Shown piece after piece: positions 8,076 to 15,181 of a stretch of 64,000 nucleotides of DNA (position 1 is the first letter of the stretch; each line of letters opens with the position of its first letter). Origin of the DNA: Bacillota bacterium (GTDB lineage Bacteria; Bacillota; Clostridia; Christensenellales; Christensenellaceae); assembly GCA_023393165.1 (NCBI GenBank), contig JAEWMJ010000002.1, positions 219,743-283,742 on the forward strand. The letters run 5' to 3'. Made by a program: the position numbers and the translations under genes. The notes under the pieces are model-generated. The model ran no database searches, had not been told where the DNA came from, and worked only from the letters and a program-made list of their open reading frames with translations.

Positions 8076-9469
8076 TGCCTGAGCCGGTTTATATTCCAGC
8101 GTATATCAGGGTAAAATTGGGCAGTCCCGATTCGGACTCACAGACCGTCACGGTTCCGTTTTTGCTGTACGTAAAAAACGTGGCATCCAGTGAGATTTAC
8201 CCTACATGGCCCGAAAGCGCCATACGGGCGAATATGTACGCGCAGATATCGTTTGCATTAAACAGGATATACACCGAACATTACCGGTCAAGAGGATTTG
8301 ATTTCGATATCACCTCCCTGCCGGCCTATGACCAGGCTTATGTTCACGAACGCGGTATTTTCGGTCCTATGGAAAAGATCGGAAACGAATTGTTCAACGA
8401 TTATATTGTGCGGGGAAACAATGTGGAGCCGCTGCTGGCTGTATACTGCGACGGCCGGTCGACAACCTGCGCGGGATTGAGCCAGTGGGGTACGCTCGAT
8501 CTTGCGAACCAGGGTTTGATACCTCTTGACATATTGAAGCGCTATTACGGGAACGATATACAGATCGTCCGGAACGCGCCGATACTGAACGTCACCCAGT
8601 CGTATCCGGGTTATCCGCTGAGAAGAGGGGACAGGGGCGCGAATGTCGCGACTATCCAGAACGAACTTAACAGGGTAAGCCAGAGCTACCCCAGCATACC
8701 CAAAATAGATCCGGTGGACGGGATATTCGGAGAAGAAACGGAAAACGCCGTAAAAGCGTTTCAATCGGCTTTTCAGCTGACATCCGACGGCATCGTAGGA
8801 AAAGACACATGGTATAAGCTGCTTTATATTTATACTGCCGTCAAAAATCTAGAGAGCCTTCATTCGGAAGGCGAAAAGCTGCGCGGAGTACCCCAGGAAT
8901 TCCAGAGGACGCTGCGCCTGGGAGACAGGGGCAAAGACGTCAACCTCCTGCAGTTTTATTTAAATACCATAGCAAGTTCCAATCCGGCAGTACCGTCGGT
9001 TGCGGTCACAAGCAACTATAATCCGGAAACGGTGGCGGCGGTGAAGGCGTTTCAGAGTTATGCGGGACTGCCGGCAACAGGCGTAACGGACCGGGCAACA
9101 TACGACAGGATCTATAACGACTACCAGGGCGTGGTTTTGGCTCACGAAGCGATATTCAGGCAGGGTACTCCCAAAAAGTATCCGGGAGCGCCGCTCAGGC
9201 CCGGTTCAACGGGCAGCGACGTCACAACGCTGCAATTGTATCTTCTTGCAATTTCCAAGGCTGTTCCGGAGATTCCGGAGGTCGTTGCGATCGGGTACTT
9301 TGGCGATATGACCGAGAAAGCGGTGCGCGCATTTCAGCAAAAATACGGTATTAATCCGGATGGTATCGTAGGGCCCGAAACCTGGGATAAAATCATATCC
9401 GTGTATACGCAAATTGCTCCTTCAGTCGTCAGGACGTTCGAGCAGTATCCAGGTTATAAACTGGTTTGA
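8075..9469 (+). CDS. SleC-like spore-cortex-lytic/SpoIID-fold protein with three peptidoglycan-binding domains
   Basis: The 464-residue protein begins at ATG 8075, with GGAGG at 8061-8065 and a one-base overlap with the preceding stop. Residues about 28-165 match the SpoIID/SleC catalytic region, with NVASSEIYPTWP (candidate catalytic Glu40), YCDG at 124-127 and SQWGT at 136-140. Three PG_binding_1 repeats follow at about 183-248, 281-346 and 375-440, each with a DG.(F/Y)G..T..AV..FQ pattern. SleC enzymes depolymerise cortex peptidoglycan during germination, whereas SpoIID acts in engulfment. This form lacks the fused N-terminal domain and any signal peptide, and its final residues (YPGYKLV) resemble the first residues of another repeat cut short. 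Homology is strong; lytic activity is inferred. Confidence 0.8.
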   Translation: MPEPVYIPAYIRVKLGSPDSDSQTVTVPFLLYVKNVASSEIYPTWPESAIRANMYAQISFALNRIYTEHYRSRGFDFDITSLPAYDQAYVHERGIFGPMEKIGNELFNDYIVRGNNVEPLLAVYCDGRSTTCAGLSQWGTLDLANQGLIPLDILKRYYGNDIQIVRNAPILNVTQSYPGYPLRRGDRGANVATIQNELNRVSQSYPSIPKIDPVDGIFGEETENAVKAFQSAFQLTSDGIVGKDTWYKLLYIYTAVKNLESLHSEGEKLRGVPQEFQRTLRLGDRGKDVNLLQFYLNTIASSNPAVPSVAVTSNYNPETVAAVKAFQSYAGLPATGVTDRATYDRIYNDYQGVVLAHEAIFRQGTPKKYPGAPLRPGSTGSDVTTLQLYLLAISKAVPEIPEVVAIGYFGDMTEKAVRAFQQKYGINPDGIVGPETWDKIISVYTQIAPSVVRTFEQYPGYKLV

Positions 9470-9485
9470 TGGAGGTTTGCAATCT

Positions 9486-9992
9486 ATGAACGAAGAAGAA
9501 TACGCACAATCGGTATGCATTGTCCAGGGATGCCTGCAGTTTATCTCTCGAGTGCACAGGCAAATTCCGCAGGCGCCTATCGACGGGATCTATGGCGATT
9601 CCACCAGGCAGGCGGTATACTTTTTTCAGCAAATGGCCGGGCTGTCTCCAAACGGCGTTGTGGACAGGGGGACATGGGAAAAACTCATGCAGGTTTATGA
9701 CGCTGCGGAAAGAGAAGAGCGGGAAGCAAGCCGGATACATTTTTTTCAGGATAAGAACGGTATTATAGATCAGGGAGCTGTGGGCGATGCCGTAATGGTG
9801 ATACAGATCATACAGAATTCGCTGCGGGACAGAGTCCGGGGGCTCGAGATGGTGGAAATTAATGGTACATACGGACCGTCGGAGGCAAACAATACCAGGA
9901 TCATACAGGAGATCGCAGAACTGCCGCAGACGGGAAAAGTGGATAAATATACCTGGAACGAATACGCGAGGATATATAACGTCCATATATAA
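9486..9992 (+). CDS. Peptidoglycan-binding domain protein
   Basis: The 168-residue protein starts at ATG 9486 behind TGGAGG. Residues 1-70 form a PG_binding_1 repeat (IDGIYGDSTRQAVYFFQ, NGVVDRGTWEKL), and residues about 85-165 a diverged second one ending GKVDKYTWNEYARIY. It lies 16 bases after the SleC-like gene, whose last residues look like the start of this repeat family, so the two may derive from one longer protein. There is no catalytic domain, signal peptide or membrane segment. It probably targets or holds a partner on peptidoglycan. A terminator at 10053-10093 closes the locus. Confidence 0.75.
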   Translation: MNEEEYAQSVCIVQGCLQFISRVHRQIPQAPIDGIYGDSTRQAVYFFQQMAGLSPNGVVDRGTWEKLMQVYDAAEREEREASRIHFFQDKNGIIDQGAVGDAVMVIQIIQNSLRDRVRGLEMVEINGTYGPSEANNTRIIQEIAELPQTGKVDKYTWNEYARIYNVHI

Positions 9993-10052
9993 AAATATTA
10001 CAGTATGTTATAAAATGTTATATTGTTCATAATGCAAGGTTTGGCAAAAGTT

Positions 10053-10093
10053 GCCCCAAAAAAGCCGCAGCGCTGTTTGGGGCTTATTTTATT
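10053..10093 (+). terminator. Rho-independent terminator
   Basis: GCCCCAAA (10053-10060) pairs with TTTGGGGC (10076-10083) and is followed by a T-rich tract, ending the Asp23/SleC-like transcription unit. Confidence 0.75.
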
Positions 10094-10216
10094 GCCATTA
10101 ATATACATGGGAATACATCCGGTTTTCATGTAATATAACCCGTAACAAAGGCAAAAACGAATATAAAAACAGAAAAAATTGCAAATAAGAATAAAATTCT
10201 TTCCGTAAAAAAAGAT

Positions 10217-10249
10217 TTGACATAGAAAAAAAATATATTATAGTATAAT
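10217..10249 (+). promoter_or_regulatory. Probable promoter region of ldh
   Basis: A perfect TTGACA (10217-10222) and a perfect TATAAT (10244-10249) are 21 bases apart, longer than ideal. A weaker TAGTAT at 10241-10246 gives an 18 base spacer. The surrounding A/T tract is promoter-like. The rest of the 303 bp gap 9993-10295 holds only the upstream terminator. Confidence 0.45.
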
Positions 10250-10295
10250 GGGTTGATTTTTTGAATTTATTTATTACGGAAAGGTAAACAGCAAA

Positions 10296-11252
10296 ATGGA
10301 CACATTATCATCACAGCGTAAAGCAGTCATCATCGGCGCGGGTAATGTCGGATCTACGATCGCCTACACCATTATGATGAACCAAATTGCAACGGAAATC
10401 GTACTGATTGACGTGAACAGGGAAAAAGCCAGCGGCGAAGCTTTGGATATGAACCACGGCATCGCTTATTTTAAACAGCTGGTCATCCGGGAAGGGGATT
10501 ACAGTGATTGCAAGAATGCGGATGTGATCATCATAACCGCAGGTATCGGCAGAAAACCGGGACAAACCCGTATAGATTTGGCCAAAACTAATGTTGCAAT
10601 CATTAAAGAGATTACGCATAATATTATGGAATATGCGGAAAATCCTATATTGCTGGTTGTTTCCAACCCTGTCGACGTACTGACGTATGTTGTGCAGAAA
10701 GAATCCGGGCTTCCGGCTAGCCGCGTGTTCGGCTCGGGCACCACGCTCGATTCCGGACGGTTCCGGTATCTCATAAGCCGCCATTGCCAGGTGGACGTAC
10801 GCAACGTGCATGCCTATATCATTGGCGAACACGGGGACAGCGAGGTTCCGGTATGGAGCCGCGCGAACATCGCGGGAAAACCGTTTTCCGAGTTTTGTGA
10901 CGATTGCCCGAAGAAGTGCAAGAGCGTCAACCGCGAAGTGATATTTGAAAACACCAAAAACGCCGGCGCGGAGATCATCAGCAAAAAGGGCGCTACATAC
11001 TATGGAATCGCAATGGCGGTTACCCGCATTGTAAGCGCTATTATGGGCAACGAGTTTGCGGTTCTGACCGTATCCAGCGTCGTGCCCAATAAGTACGGCG
11101 TAAAAGACGTTGCGCTGAGTTTACCCTCAGTGATCAACAAAAACGGTATCGACAGGATCATCAATCTGTGCCTGGACGAGAAAGAAACCGCGCAGATCAT
11201 CGAATCCGGGGATAAACTCCGAACCGTTATCGAAGAAGTATATGAAAATTAA
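10296..11252 (+). CDS. ldh: L-lactate dehydrogenase
   Basis: The 318-residue cytoplasmic enzyme reduces pyruvate to lactate and regenerates NAD+. The Rossmann motif is GAGNVGSTIAY near residue 14, the substrate-binding loop contains GRKPGQTRIDL, VVSNPVDVLTY is near 125, and the catalytic histidine lies in GEHGDSEVP near 177. SGTTLDSGRFRYL carries the substrate arginine and supports LDH rather than malate dehydrogenase. ATG 10296 is the first in-frame start but its ribosome site (GGAAAGG) is about 12 bases away. Malic enzyme follows after 26 bases, suggesting a fermentation operon around pyruvate. Confidence 0.95.
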   Translation: MDTLSSQRKAVIIGAGNVGSTIAYTIMMNQIATEIVLIDVNREKASGEALDMNHGIAYFKQLVIREGDYSDCKNADVIIITAGIGRKPGQTRIDLAKTNVAIIKEITHNIMEYAENPILLVVSNPVDVLTYVVQKESGLPASRVFGSGTTLDSGRFRYLISRHCQVDVRNVHAYIIGEHGDSEVPVWSRANIAGKPFSEFCDDCPKKCKSVNREVIFENTKNAGAEIISKKGATYYGIAMAVTRIVSAIMGNEFAVLTVSSVVPNKYGVKDVALSLPSVINKNGIDRIINLCLDEKETAQIIESGDKLRTVIEEVYEN

Positions 11253-11278
11253 ATTTTTTTAATAAAGGAGTAACATCA

Positions 11279-12451
11279 ATGTCAATTCAAGAAGAAGCGA
11301 TCAAAATCCACAAGGAATGGCAGGGAAAGATCGAAGTTATCAGCAGGGCGCCGGTAACCAACAAGTACGATCTGTCTGTCGCATACACCCCGGGCGTAGC
11401 CGAACCGTGTCTGGAAATTTCCAAAAATGTTGATCTTTCTTACGAGTACACCAGGCGGTGGAATCTTGTGGCGGTCGTAACGGACGGCACCGCAGTTCTC
11501 GGCCTTGGAGATATCGGTCCGGAAGCCGGTATGCCCGTTATGGAAGGCAAATGTGTGCTTTTTAAAACGTTCGGCAACGTAGACGCTTTTCCGCTGTGCG
11601 TACGCAGCAAGGAAGTTAATGATATCGTGAATACCGTACGGCTTCTGGCGGGAAGCTTCGGCGGGATCAACCTGGAAGATATATCGGCCCCCCGCTGTTT
11701 TGAAATTGAAAGCAGGTTAAAAGAGGTCTGCGATATCCCGATATTCCACGATGACCAGCACGGTACCGCGGTCGTAACCGCCGCCGCAATGATCAACGCA
11801 ATGAAACTGACAGGAAGAAAGCTTTCGGAACAGGAAGTTGTCGTTTCGGGCGCAGGCGCTGCGGGCGTTGCCGTAACCAAGCTGCTGATGAGCATGGGGC
11901 TTCGCAACGTTATTCTCTGCGACAGCAAAGGCGCTATTTACGAAGGAAGGGAAGGCCTCAATCCGTTTAAGCAGGAGATGGCCAAGATTTCCAACCGTGA
12001 AATGAAAAAAGGTTCTTTAAAAGACGTAATCGCCGGTTCGGATATATTCATCGGCGTTTCAGCTCCCGGAATCGTATCCAAGGAAATGGTCCAGAGCATG
12101 CACAAGGACCCGATCATATTCGCTATGTCTAATCCTACGCCCGAGATCATGCCCGATCTTGCAAGGGAGGCAGGCGCTGCGGTCATCGGTACCGGCAGGT
12201 CCGATTTCCCCAACCAGATCAATAACGTGCTCGCGTTCCCGGGTATCTTCAGGGGCGCTCTCGACGTGCGCGCAAAAGATATCAACGACGATATGAAGAT
12301 CGCCGCCGCGTATGCCATCGCGGAGTTCGTAACGGAAGATAAACTCAATCCCGAATACATCATTCCCGCGCCTTTCGAAAAAGGCATCGGCGAAACGGTC
12401 GCCAAAAAGGTCGCTGAAGCAGCCAGAAAATCCGGCGTTGCAAGATTGTAA
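11279..12451 (+). CDS. NAD(P)-dependent malic enzyme
   Basis: The 390-residue protein oxidatively decarboxylates malate to pyruvate. It has the short bacterial form: KYDLSVAYTPGVAEPC near residue 30, VTDGTAVLGLGDIGP near 67, the metal and active-site segment FHDDQHGTAVV near 157, and the Rossmann motif VSGAGAAGVAV near 189. The conserved NPTPEIMPD is near 280. There is no phosphotransacetylase-like extension. ATG 11279 follows AAAGGAGTAACATCA. It lies directly behind ldh and ends at a strong terminator, so malate from the fumarase step elsewhere in the window could be turned to pyruvate and lactate. NAD versus NADP preference is unknown. Confidence 0.93.
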   Translation: MSIQEEAIKIHKEWQGKIEVISRAPVTNKYDLSVAYTPGVAEPCLEISKNVDLSYEYTRRWNLVAVVTDGTAVLGLGDIGPEAGMPVMEGKCVLFKTFGNVDAFPLCVRSKEVNDIVNTVRLLAGSFGGINLEDISAPRCFEIESRLKEVCDIPIFHDDQHGTAVVTAAAMINAMKLTGRKLSEQEVVVSGAGAAGVAVTKLLMSMGLRNVILCDSKGAIYEGREGLNPFKQEMAKISNREMKKGSLKDVIAGSDIFIGVSAPGIVSKEMVQSMHKDPIIFAMSNPTPEIMPDLAREAGAAVIGTGRSDFPNQINNVLAFPGIFRGALDVRAKDINDDMKIAAAYAIAEFVTEDKLNPEYIIPAPFEKGIGETVAKKVAEAARKSGVARL

Positions 12452-12465
12452 TTGAATTTAAATTC

Positions 12466-12494
12466 AAAAAGAAGGCGCAAGCCTTCTTTTTTTT
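12466..12494 (+). terminator. Rho-independent terminator
   Basis: AAAAAGAAGGC, a GCAA tetraloop and GCCTTC followed by T8. It ends the ldh-malic enzyme unit. Confidence 0.92.
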
Positions 12495-12513
12495 ACCGCT
12501 TTTTTTTAGAAAA

Positions 12514-12568
12514 AAGAAAACCAATGGGTTTTCTTTGGCAATACCTTTCTTTTTTCTAAAAGAAAGGT
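12514..12568. repeat. CTTTCTTTT palindromic element, double-hairpin copy
   Basis: Two adjacent hairpins: AAAGAAAACC/GGTTTTCTTT (about 12515-12538), then ACCTTTCTTTT (12543-12553) with AAAAGAAAGGT (12558-12568). It lies between convergent malic enzyme and LysE genes and touches the LysE stop codon region. This is the clearest full copy of the element. Confidence 0.75.
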
Positions 12569-12569
12569 A

Positions 12570-13205
12570 TTAAAAATAGGAAACTGCCCCGGCAATAAAA
12601 GTAAAGCCGAAATAGACGAGGAGCGCGCCCAGGGCGGCTATAGCAATACGGTAGGTTTTTTGTTTTATGAACTTTCTTGTTTTGCCCAGAACTGCGGAAA
12701 TGGAGACATACCATATAAAATCGGCGGAGATATGCCCCAGATAATAAATGAGAACGCCGGTGGTTCCCAGGGTATTATAGGCCTGCATGATAAATCCCAG
12801 GCCGATGACAGCCCACCACAAAAGGAAATAAGGGTTGGTTGCGCTGATAACGGCTCCGGAGAAGATCAGTTTTAAGTCCCTGGACTTTACGCCGCCGCTT
12901 TCCGTTTCGATCTTCACGGTATTGCGGATGGATCCTGAAAGCATCTGGGCCCCCATGACGATCAGAAGCGCACCGCCCACAAGCCCGATGGTAATCTGCG
13001 CGGCGTTTGTCTTCAGGATGCTTCCCAGACCTAAAAATATAAGTAAAATAATGCCTGCTTCTAAAAGCGCGTGTCCTACGGTTATCAGCAACCCGGCGCG
13101 CGCGCCGCTCCGCAGGGACTGCCTAATGGTGTATGTCAGAAGCGATCCGGGCATCATCGCGCCCGAAAAACCCACCGTCAGCGCGGATAAAAAAAGTACG
13201 GCCAT
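12570..13205 (-). CDS. LysE-type amino acid exporter family protein
   Basis: The 211-residue protein has about six hydrophobic helices. Its N-terminus carries LysE/RhtB features, with VGFSGAMMPGSLLTYTIRQSLRSGARAGL and then GHALLEAGIILLIFLGLG. The segment SATNPYFLLWWAVIGLGF near residue 125 is the second conserved half. Such proteins export basic or neutral amino acids at the cytoplasmic membrane. ATG 13205 has GGTGAAA close upstream; longer in-frame extensions to 13319 run through a palindromic repeat and lack a start signal. The substrate cannot be inferred from context. Confidence 0.85.
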   Translation of the reverse strand: MAVLFLSALTVGFSGAMMPGSLLTYTIRQSLRSGARAGLLITVGHALLEAGIILLIFLGLGSILKTNAAQITIGLVGGALLIVMGAQMLSGSIRNTVKIETESGGVKSRDLKLIFSGAVISATNPYFLLWWAVIGLGFIMQAYNTLGTTGVLIYYLGHISADFIWYVSISAVLGKTRKFIKQKTYRIAIAALGALLVYFGFTFIAGAVSYF

Positions 13206-13268
13206 AGTTTCACCATATATAAAATAATACAAGAATGATTTTAGCATGAATCTGCTTTTCATACAAAT

Positions 13269-13313
13269 GCCGCTTTTCTTTTGGAAAAAAGAAAAGCGGC
13301 GCAAAAGAAAACC
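13269..13313. repeat. CTTTCTTTT palindromic element upstream of the LysE gene
   Basis: GCCGCTTTTCTTTT (13269-13282) pairs with AAAAGAAAAGCGGC (13287-13300), followed by the family flank AAAAGAAAACC. It lies on the 5' side of the LysE gene and downstream of the minus-strand tRNA-Arg, where it could end tRNA transcription. Confidence 0.65.
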
Positions 13314-13420
13314 AGACAATAATAATAAATGATACAGTAATAAAATACTCTTATGATATAGTAATGATATATGGGTGCTTAGATATTTTGAAAATTAATA
13401 ATAATATTATTATGACGGAA

Positions 13421-13816
13421 GGTCGCTGAGGGCCTTAAATACAAGGCGTTTTGAGAGCGGAGCTAACCGCTGCCCAAAGGCAGAAGAAGGGAATACGGAA
13501 CGACCGCGCCCTGTGGGCGAAACAGGGAGTAAAGTATTCACTGAACACGAGATGAATGCGAGCGTAAGCCTAAAAGAACTACTTACGCGAAGCATGAATC
13601 CGCAGTGAAGTGCCGAGGCGACGCAAGCATAGGAAACCCTATACTGGGAGCGGAGCCGACCGCCGCCAGTGGCGGAAAAAGGAAGGCGAACGCTCACTGA
13701 GCAAGAGATGAACACGAGTGTTTTCATAAAATAACAGCTTACACGAAGTGTGAATCCATAGCGAAGTTGGGGGAAGCGGAAAAACAATACAGCAGTTAGG
13801 GATTGTCAGCGATCTG
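13421..13816 (+). repeat. Modular dispersed repeat, copy B (two internal modules)
   Basis: This 396 bp copy runs from GGTCGCTGA (13421-13429) to TCAGCGATC near the right end. It contains TACAAGGCGTTTTGAG, as copies C and D do. The inner module is present twice: a diverged one from about 13456 and one close to copy A from about 13645 (GCCGCCAGTGGCGG, CTCACTGAGCAAGAGATGAA, then a TTAC..GAAG.(A/G)TGAATCC block). It shows the module can be duplicated inside the basal repeat. Apparent reading frames through it are not supported. Confidence 0.78.
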
Positions 13817-13863
13817 ATAACAAAAAAATACCCACGACCGCACATAGCAGCCACAGGCATTTT

Positions 13864-13940
13864 TGGCGTGCCCGAAGGGATTCGAACCCCCGACCTTTTG
13901 GTTCGTAGCCAAACACTCTATCCGGCTGAGCTACGGGCAC
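13864..13940 (-). tRNA. tRNA-Arg (anticodon ACG)
   Basis: The 77 nt gene on the minus strand starts GTGCCCGTAGCTCAGCCGGA. It has an anticodon stem TTTGG/CCAAA with loop CTACGAA (anticodon ACG), a T arm GGGGGTTCGAATCCC, the acceptor strand CGGGCAC, discriminator G and an encoded CCA. It reads CGU-family arginine codons, with the first anticodon base expected to be deaminated to inosine. Repeat copy B lies just downstream of its 3' end. Confidence 0.95.
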
Positions 13941-14050
13941 ATGAAGCTTTACTATAATATAATACTATTTACAAAAAGTCAATATTTTTTATGACTTGTC
14001 TTTTTGTCGATTTTTTTGTAAAATAATTATACTAAAATGCGCCGGATGTG

Positions 14051-14079
14051 TTGACAACGGGAAAAAACTGTAATAACAT
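14051..14079 (+). promoter_or_regulatory. Promoter of the xylose isomerase operon
   Basis: TTGACA (14051-14056), a 17 bp spacer and TAACAT (14074-14079). The predicted start falls inside the palindrome at 14080-14094, a typical place for repressor binding. Confidence 0.65.
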
Positions 14080-14094
14080 TAGCTTAGTAAGCTA
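14080..14094. promoter_or_regulatory. Perfect palindromic operator at the xyl operon start site
   Basis: TAGCTTAGTAAGCTA is a perfect 15 bp odd palindrome (7 bp arms around G) directly after the -10 box. Position and the TTAG..CTAA-like edges fit a ROK-family XylR repressor site. No repressor gene is in the window. Confidence 0.55.
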
Positions 14095-14159
14095 GATTAA
14101 AGCATCTTAAATTTCGCATTTCTAACAAAATAATCTTAAGAAAAAGGAGTGTATTTTCA

Positions 14160-15152
14160 ATGAGTAGACCGGTAACTCTTATGACCGCTCAGTGGGGCGA
14201 TATGGAATTCGAAGAGTTGTGCAAAAAGGCAAGCGAGATGGGCTATGACGGCCTGGAGATCACCGCGTGGGGCAATCATCTGGATGCCAAAAAAGCGGCA
14301 ACAGACATGAACTATGTACGTGAGCGCAAAGAAACGCTTAAAAAATATGGGCTTGGCTGCTGGGCGTTGGCTGCGCATGTACCCGGCCAGTGCGTGGGCG
14401 ACAGATGGGATCCGCGTCTTGACAACTTCGCACCCAACAATCTGGCTGGAAAGCCCAAGGAAATCCGCGAATGGGCGATCCAGGAGATGAAATACATTGC
14501 GCAGGCTGCGAAAAACATGGGCGTTGACGTTGTAACCGGATTCATGGGCTCCCCGATCTGGGCGTTCTGGTATTCGTTCCCGCAGACCACCGACGAAATG
14601 ATAGACGCGGGATTCCGAGAAATTGTGGATCTTTGGACTCCGATATTTGACGAATTTGACAAATGCGGCGTAAAGTTTGCGCTTGAAGTACATCCCACGG
14701 AGATCGCGTTTGACTATTATACCGCCGAGAGGCTTTTAAAAGAATTCAACTACCGCGAGACGTTAGGATTCAACTACGACCCCAGCCATCTGCTGTGGCA
14801 GGGCGTGAACACAACCATATTCCTGCGGGATTTTATCAAGAGGGTATATCATGTTCACATGAAAGACGCGGCTGTAACGCTGGACGGCAAGGCGGGCATA
14901 CTGGGCTCGTTCATTACCTTCGGCGATACGCGGAGGGGCTGGAATTTCCGTTCCCTGGGACACGGCGACGTAAACTTCGAAGAAATCATCCGCGAACTCA
15001 ACCAGGGCGGTTACAAAGGGCCTCTTTCGGTTGAATGGGAAGACAGCGGCATGGAGCGCATATACGGAGGCACGGAAGCCTGCGAATTTGTGCGCAGCGT
15101 TGACTTCGCGCCTTCGGACGTAGCTTTTGACAAAGCAATAGCCAACGAATAA
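14160..15152 (+). CDS. Sugar phosphate isomerase/epimerase family TIM-barrel protein
   Basis: The 330-residue protein belongs to the xylose-isomerase-like TIM barrel (AP endonuclease 2) superfamily. It shows LCKKASEMGYDGLEITAWG near residue 19, a metal-ligand Glu in FALEVHPTEIAFD near 178, NYDPSHLLWQGV near 205, YHVHMKDA near 233 and LSVEWEDSGMER near 290, a layout seen in IolE/IolH-like sugar isomerases and epimerases. ATG 14160 follows AAAAAGGAGTG. It is the first gene of an operon with xylA 29 bases later and a sugar-type operator upstream, so a role in pentose or related sugar use is likely. The exact substrate is unknown. Confidence 0.85.
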   Translation: MSRPVTLMTAQWGDMEFEELCKKASEMGYDGLEITAWGNHLDAKKAATDMNYVRERKETLKKYGLGCWALAAHVPGQCVGDRWDPRLDNFAPNNLAGKPKEIREWAIQEMKYIAQAAKNMGVDVVTGFMGSPIWAFWYSFPQTTDEMIDAGFREIVDLWTPIFDEFDKCGVKFALEVHPTEIAFDYYTAERLLKEFNYRETLGFNYDPSHLLWQGVNTTIFLRDFIKRVYHVHMKDAAVTLDGKAGILGSFITFGDTRRGWNFRSLGHGDVNFEEIIRELNQGGYKGPLSVEWEDSGMERIYGGTEACEFVRSVDFAPSDVAFDKAIANE

Positions 15153-15181
15153 TTTTTATTTAAGAGAGAGGATAAAAAAGA

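Noticed and set aside
13864..13940. Attachment site at tRNA-Arg
   Set aside because: No integrase gene and no duplicated tRNA 3' end were seen nearby.
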